A DNA stretch of 64,000 bases, taken from the NCBI GenBank assembly GCA_913052135.1, contig CAJXDY010000003.1, forward strand, positions 1-64,000. The letters are read 5' to 3'. A program made the position numbers and the translations under genes. Positions 61,081-64,000 of this stretch are shown piece by piece. Position 1 is the stretch's first letter, and every line of letters starts with the position of its first letter. The notes under the pieces are model-generated. The model made no database searches and was not told where the DNA came from. It saw nothing but the letters and a program-made list of their open reading frames with translations. The stretch is from UBA8106 sp913052135. Its GTDB lineage: Bacteria; Acidobacteriota; Vicinamibacteria; Vicinamibacterales; UBA823.

Positions 61081-62259
61081 CTATTGGCCACGACCGTATT
61101 GTTCAAGAATTCGCCGCACCTGATCGATCGGCAAGGCCTCAGCGGTTCGTCCGTTGCCAGTGATAGTAGTGGCTTGCAGCATCGAATTGTAGACGGCTTC
61201 TTCTGTTGCCTCAAGCGTCGCTTGAAACAAGGGCGATACTCCATCTGGTTGCAAAATCGATCGCTTTCTCGGATTTCTGTCTCCAAATGTAGAGCGCATC
61301 TCCTGTGAAGTCGAAAATGCAATTGCGAAATCCCCACTGCCATTGCTGTAAGAGGAACCAGTCCGGGCTAGGCCAAACACTGCCCGTGTGGCGATTCTCT
61401 TAAGATCTCTCGCATCAACCGGTGCATCAGTAGCTACGACGAGCATGCAGGAGCCATCACCTAGGTTGTCGAAAGGGGCTGAACCGCTGTCGTTGCTCTG
61501 ATCAGCCACAGGGGGTGCGTATGAATAGCGCTGGAGTTCTTTTCCAATTGGAACACCGTCAATTGTAAGGACACCGCCGTAGTTACTTTGTACGAGCACA
61601 CCCACCGTATAGCCACCGAATCGGTCGGGGAGTTGTCGAGATGAAGTGCCGATACCCCCTTTCCATCCGAATGCGCGTGTGCCCGTGCCAGCGCCCACCG
61701 AGCCTTCACTGATAGTTCCACCGGAGGCGGTGTCGATGGCTTCCCAGATATGATGCGGTTTTACATGTTGTCCACGAATGTCATTCAAACCCCCGTCGTT
61801 AGTTTCACCGACAAGAGCGTTGACCGATCGCACCTCCTCATTCCCATCAAGGCGTAACATGTAGGCAACCGTTGCTTCAACTGCGGTGCCAACACTTAGT
61901 GTATTTGTCAGGATGATCGGAGTTTCGATAGTGCCTAGTTCATTAACTTGAGTTGAACCAGCTAACTTGCCGAACGCGTTACCGACATAGACCGCGCCAG
62001 CGACTTTATCCTGAAAGAGGTTTCCTTCGTGTGGAACGATGGCGGTGACTCCTGTCCGAATGTTGTTTCCTTGAATGATAGTCGTGTGCCCAACACGGAC
62101 GCCTGCTACGTCAGAGATAGCGTTCAGTGGACCTGGCTGGAATACACCAGGTTCGACACCGAGGTCTCGTGCTCGGATGCGGTCTTGAGTACCAGACAGT
62201 GTAATCATGGAAATTAAAACCGTGGCACCTGCAAACATCCAAATCAAACCAGTGTTCAT
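61081..62259 (-). CDS. Exported P1 family peptidase (DmpA/aminopeptidase-like)
   Basis: The 392 residues begin with a hydrophobic signal (LIWMFAGATVLISMITLSG), so the protein is probably exported. RARDLGVEPGVFQPGPLNAISDVAGVRVGHTTI and the conserved GSVGAGTGT, around the Ser that becomes the nucleophile after self-cleavage, are typical of DmpA-type N-terminal nucleophile peptidases. The family includes L-aminopeptidase/D-esterase and beta-peptidyl aminopeptidases; the substrate here is unknown. ATG 62259 with AAGGAGT is chosen over the upstream in-frame start. Divergent from the PLP-protein gene. Confidence 0.9.
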   Translation of the reverse strand: MNTGLIWMFAGATVLISMITLSGTQDRIRARDLGVEPGVFQPGPLNAISDVAGVRVGHTTIIQGNNIRTGVTAIVPHEGNLFQDKVAGAVYVGNAFGKLAGSTQVNELGTIETPIILTNTLSVGTAVEATVAYMLRLDGNEEVRSVNALVGETNDGGLNDIRGQHVKPHHIWEAIDTASGGTISEGSVGAGTGTRAFGWKGGIGTSSRQLPDRFGGYTVGVLVQSNYGGVLTIDGVPIGKELQRYSYAPPVADQSNDSGSAPFDNLGDGSCMLVVATDAPVDARDLKRIATRAVFGLARTGSSYSNGSGDFAIAFSTSQEMRSTFGDRNPRKRSILQPDGVSPLFQATLEATEEAVYNSMLQATTITGNGRTAEALPIDQVRRILEQYGRGQ

Positions 62260-62437
62260 GTCAAACTCCTTGAGTGAATGGGTACATCTTGTCATGCCTT
62301 GTCGAATAACGACAGGTGGATTGGTTCAACCACAGATGTAACGGTTGGAATAATCGCCGTTGTTTCGTCACGCATGGTAAGGTGCATGAGTCAGAAGGCC
62401 AACGTTTTGTCATCAATAATTCCTTGGAGAGTTTCCC
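62260..62437. promoter_or_regulatory. Divergent intergenic region between the P1 peptidase and SelA-like genes
   Basis: The two exported-protein genes read outward from this 178-base gap, so both promoters should lie here and may share control. The sequence GGAGAG lies 10-15 bases before ATG 62438. No exact promoter hexamers were found. Confidence 0.35.
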
Positions 62438-63718
62438 ATGCGTGAATCTGAAAAACAGGTATCGAACATCGGAAATCAGCTGAATCGCCGTCAATTTTTT
62501 GGCCTAGGGCTCTTCGGGGCCTTAGCGAGTGGTTGTGCAACCCGGGGTGCGACTATGTCAGGTGGCACGCGTGGTGCTGAAGCGGCTGTCGTAGTCAAAC
62601 AGGCCCTTGACGATAACATTTACACTCGGATGCTTGGTCTTAAACCTCACTTACCTGCGATGGATCACATCACCTATCTCGGTGGATCTCGCATGCCATC
62701 CGAGGTGATGCAAGCGATGCTCGAGGCTAACGAGCAGTTTGTTGATATGCACGAACTGACGCGAGCAGCTGGTGCGCGTCTGGCTGAGGTGCTCGGTGCT
62801 GATGCTGCGTTAGTTACCAGCGGTTCCTTTTCGGCCATGATTCTTGGAGCAGCGGCCTGTTTGACAGGTAACGACCAAGCTAAGATTGACGCCTTACCAC
62901 ACCCCACGTGGTCTAAACGTGAGTGTTTGACGCAGACATCGGGAAGGTTCGGCTACGACCGGGCATATCGTGCCGCAGGCATGACGATGGTGAACGTTGA
63001 GACGCGGGAACAGTTTGCCAATGCGATTAACTCGAATACGGCGATGATTTCTGGTCTTGCGCGCCTTGACGATCAAACCGAAGATGATCCCAAGGCTATG
63101 AAAGTTCATGAATTACTGGAGTTCGGACGTCGCGCGGGTGTTCCGGTAATTGTGGATGCCGCATCCGAATTACCACCAACAAACACCTTGACTCGTTGGC
63201 TGGATGCCGGTGCGGACTTGGTTGTCATTAGTGGAGGGAAGGGTATTCAGGGACCACAGTCGACTGGAATTCTCGCTGGGCGGCGAGATCTGATCGAAGC
63301 GGCGACATTACACGCGGCACCGAATGCGAACTTGGGTCGCGGTATGAAAGTTGGCAAGGAAGAAATTATGGGTTTTCTTGTGGCGCTCGACCGCTACGTT
63401 GGATTAGATCACGATCGAGTGTACGCCGAGTGGCGACGCAAGGCTGAGTACATTGCTAACGAGCTCCAGGGAATACCCGGTCTTATGGCTGATGTCCCAC
63501 AAGATGACCGTGGTAAACCACGGGTGAATTTAACTTGGGACGAAAACGCCGTGCCATTGTCCGCTGTAGAGGTTCGTGAGGGGCTCAAGAACGGTGATCC
63601 GCGGATTGCCATGACTGGTCAAGCAATCCAGACCCGATGTATGAATGACGGCGAGGAAATTTTGGTCGCTCAACGAACTCGGGAGTTTTTCAGTTCGGTG
63701 GTCGTAAAAGTATCCTGA
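62438..63718 (+). CDS. Tat-exported SelA-like PLP-dependent enzyme
   Basis: The 426 residues begin with a twin-arginine signal (NRRQFFGLGLFGALASGC) whose Cys may be lipidated. The rest belongs to the SelA/DgaE-like fold-type I group: YLGGSRMPSEVMQAMLEA, GADAALVTSGSFSAMILGAAACLTG, VIVDAASELPPTNTLTRWLDAGADLVVISGGKGIQGPQSTGILAGRRD. K268 of SGGKGIQGP is the expected PLP Schiff-base lysine. Relatives include selenocysteine synthase and ammonia-lyase or aldolase-type enzymes acting on amino acids or sugar acids; no selB or selD is in the window, so a selenium role is unlikely. Export after folding with cofactor fits the Tat signal. Confidence 0.88.
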   Translation: MRESEKQVSNIGNQLNRRQFFGLGLFGALASGCATRGATMSGGTRGAEAAVVVKQALDDNIYTRMLGLKPHLPAMDHITYLGGSRMPSEVMQAMLEANEQFVDMHELTRAAGARLAEVLGADAALVTSGSFSAMILGAAACLTGNDQAKIDALPHPTWSKRECLTQTSGRFGYDRAYRAAGMTMVNVETREQFANAINSNTAMISGLARLDDQTEDDPKAMKVHELLEFGRRAGVPVIVDAASELPPTNTLTRWLDAGADLVVISGGKGIQGPQSTGILAGRRDLIEAATLHAAPNANLGRGMKVGKEEIMGFLVALDRYVGLDHDRVYAEWRRKAEYIANELQGIPGLMADVPQDDRGKPRVNLTWDENAVPLSAVEVREGLKNGDPRIAMTGQAIQTRCMNDGEEILVAQRTREFFSSVVVKVS

Positions 63719-63761
63719 AACTGTTCAGCAGGAAGTCCTGCTTTTTGCCAGTGGGAGGCGC

Positions 63762-64000
63762 ATGTCACAGGCGATCTTGGTACGAGAAACTGGTAGTGCT
63801 GCAGTGTTGAAGCTGGAGGAGTATGATCCGGGTTCACCAGCAAGTGGGCAGGTCCGGGTTCGCGTGATGGTGGCTGGCGTCAATTTTATTGACGTTTATT
63901 TTCGGACGGGTTTGTATCCGTCCCCTTTGCCATTCGTTTTGGGACGTGAGGGTGCTGGGATTGTTGACGTCGTCGGGCCTGATGTGAATAGTCTGCAGGT
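63762..64000 (+). CDS. Quinone oxidoreductase-like protein, N-terminal part
   Basis: The frame from ATG 63762 runs off the window's end after 79 codons. MSQAILVRETGSAAVLKLEEYD, VRVRVMVAGVNFIDVYFRTGLYPSPLPFVLGREGAGIV is the N-terminus of the zinc-free NADPH:quinone reductase group of the MDR superfamily (VNFIDVYxRxGLY signature). GGGAGG precedes the start. It follows the SelA-like gene after 43 bases and may be co-transcribed. Confidence 0.9.
   Translation, partial: MSQAILVRETGSAAVLKLEEYDPGSPASGQVRVRVMVAGVNFIDVYFRTGLYPSPLPFVLGREGAGIVDVVGPDVNSLQ

Overview
The window suggests a bacterium of moderate GC content, most likely an Acidobacteriota member. The main taxonomic clues are a secreted protein of the VWFA-related family typical of Acidobacteria (57987-60119), together with a VKOR-DsbA fusion and an archaeal/eukaryotic-type prolyl-tRNA synthetase. 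The placement is inference from family content, not from a phylogeny.

Layout. (1) 1-593: an open-ended C-terminal piece of a DUF1998 protein of the DrmB type, joined in frame to an RpoC that lacks its first ~460 residues. Codon use changes at the joint, and an assembly chimera is the simplest explanation. (2) 3.4-22.9 kb, all plus strand: the str, S10, spc and alpha operons in one run (rpsL, rpsG, fusA, S10 to L15, secY, adk, map, rpmJ, rpsM, rpsK, rpsD, rpoA, rplQ), without tuf and infA. (3) 23-38 kb, mixed strands: an EF-G-like GTPase, pyruvoyl arginine decarboxylase, VKOR-DsbA, aroB, proS, tatC/tatA, an S41 protease, smc and an M48 protease. (4) 48.3-38.3 kb, minus strand: rimP-nusA-infB-ylxP-rbfA-nrnA-truB-rpsO-pnp in the classic order, headed by a terminator hairpin and a 15-codon leader ORF that overlaps rimP. 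(5) 53.7-48.4 kb, minus strand: CYTH protein, sugar nucleotidyltransferase, sugar kinase (AmgK/MurU-like), asnS and rimO in a compact unit. (6) 53.8-64 kb: envelope and exported functions (MidA-like methyltransferase, HtrA protease, M24 peptidase, VWFA protein, small acidic secreted protein, P1/DmpA peptidase, Tat-exported SelA-like PLP protein) and the start of a quinone oxidoreductase.

How the genes fit together. Most of the window is core gene expression: ribosome proteins, RNA polymerase subunits, translation factors, ribosome maturation (RimP, RbfA, RimO), tRNA modification and RNA decay. RimO's target, the Asp of the KDLPG loop of S12, is encoded at the other end of the window. The last 10 kb is dominated by periplasmic or exported proteins, and TatA/TatC encoded at 29.8-30.9 kb could export the Tat-signal PLP protein. 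No rRNA, tRNA, CRISPR array, insertion sequence or prophage was recognised.

The items most worth a second look are the DrmB-RpoC joint, the rimP leader, the Tat-exported SelA-like protein, the EF-G paralogue lacking the catalytic His, and the palindrome abutting a consensus -10 box before the VWFA gene.
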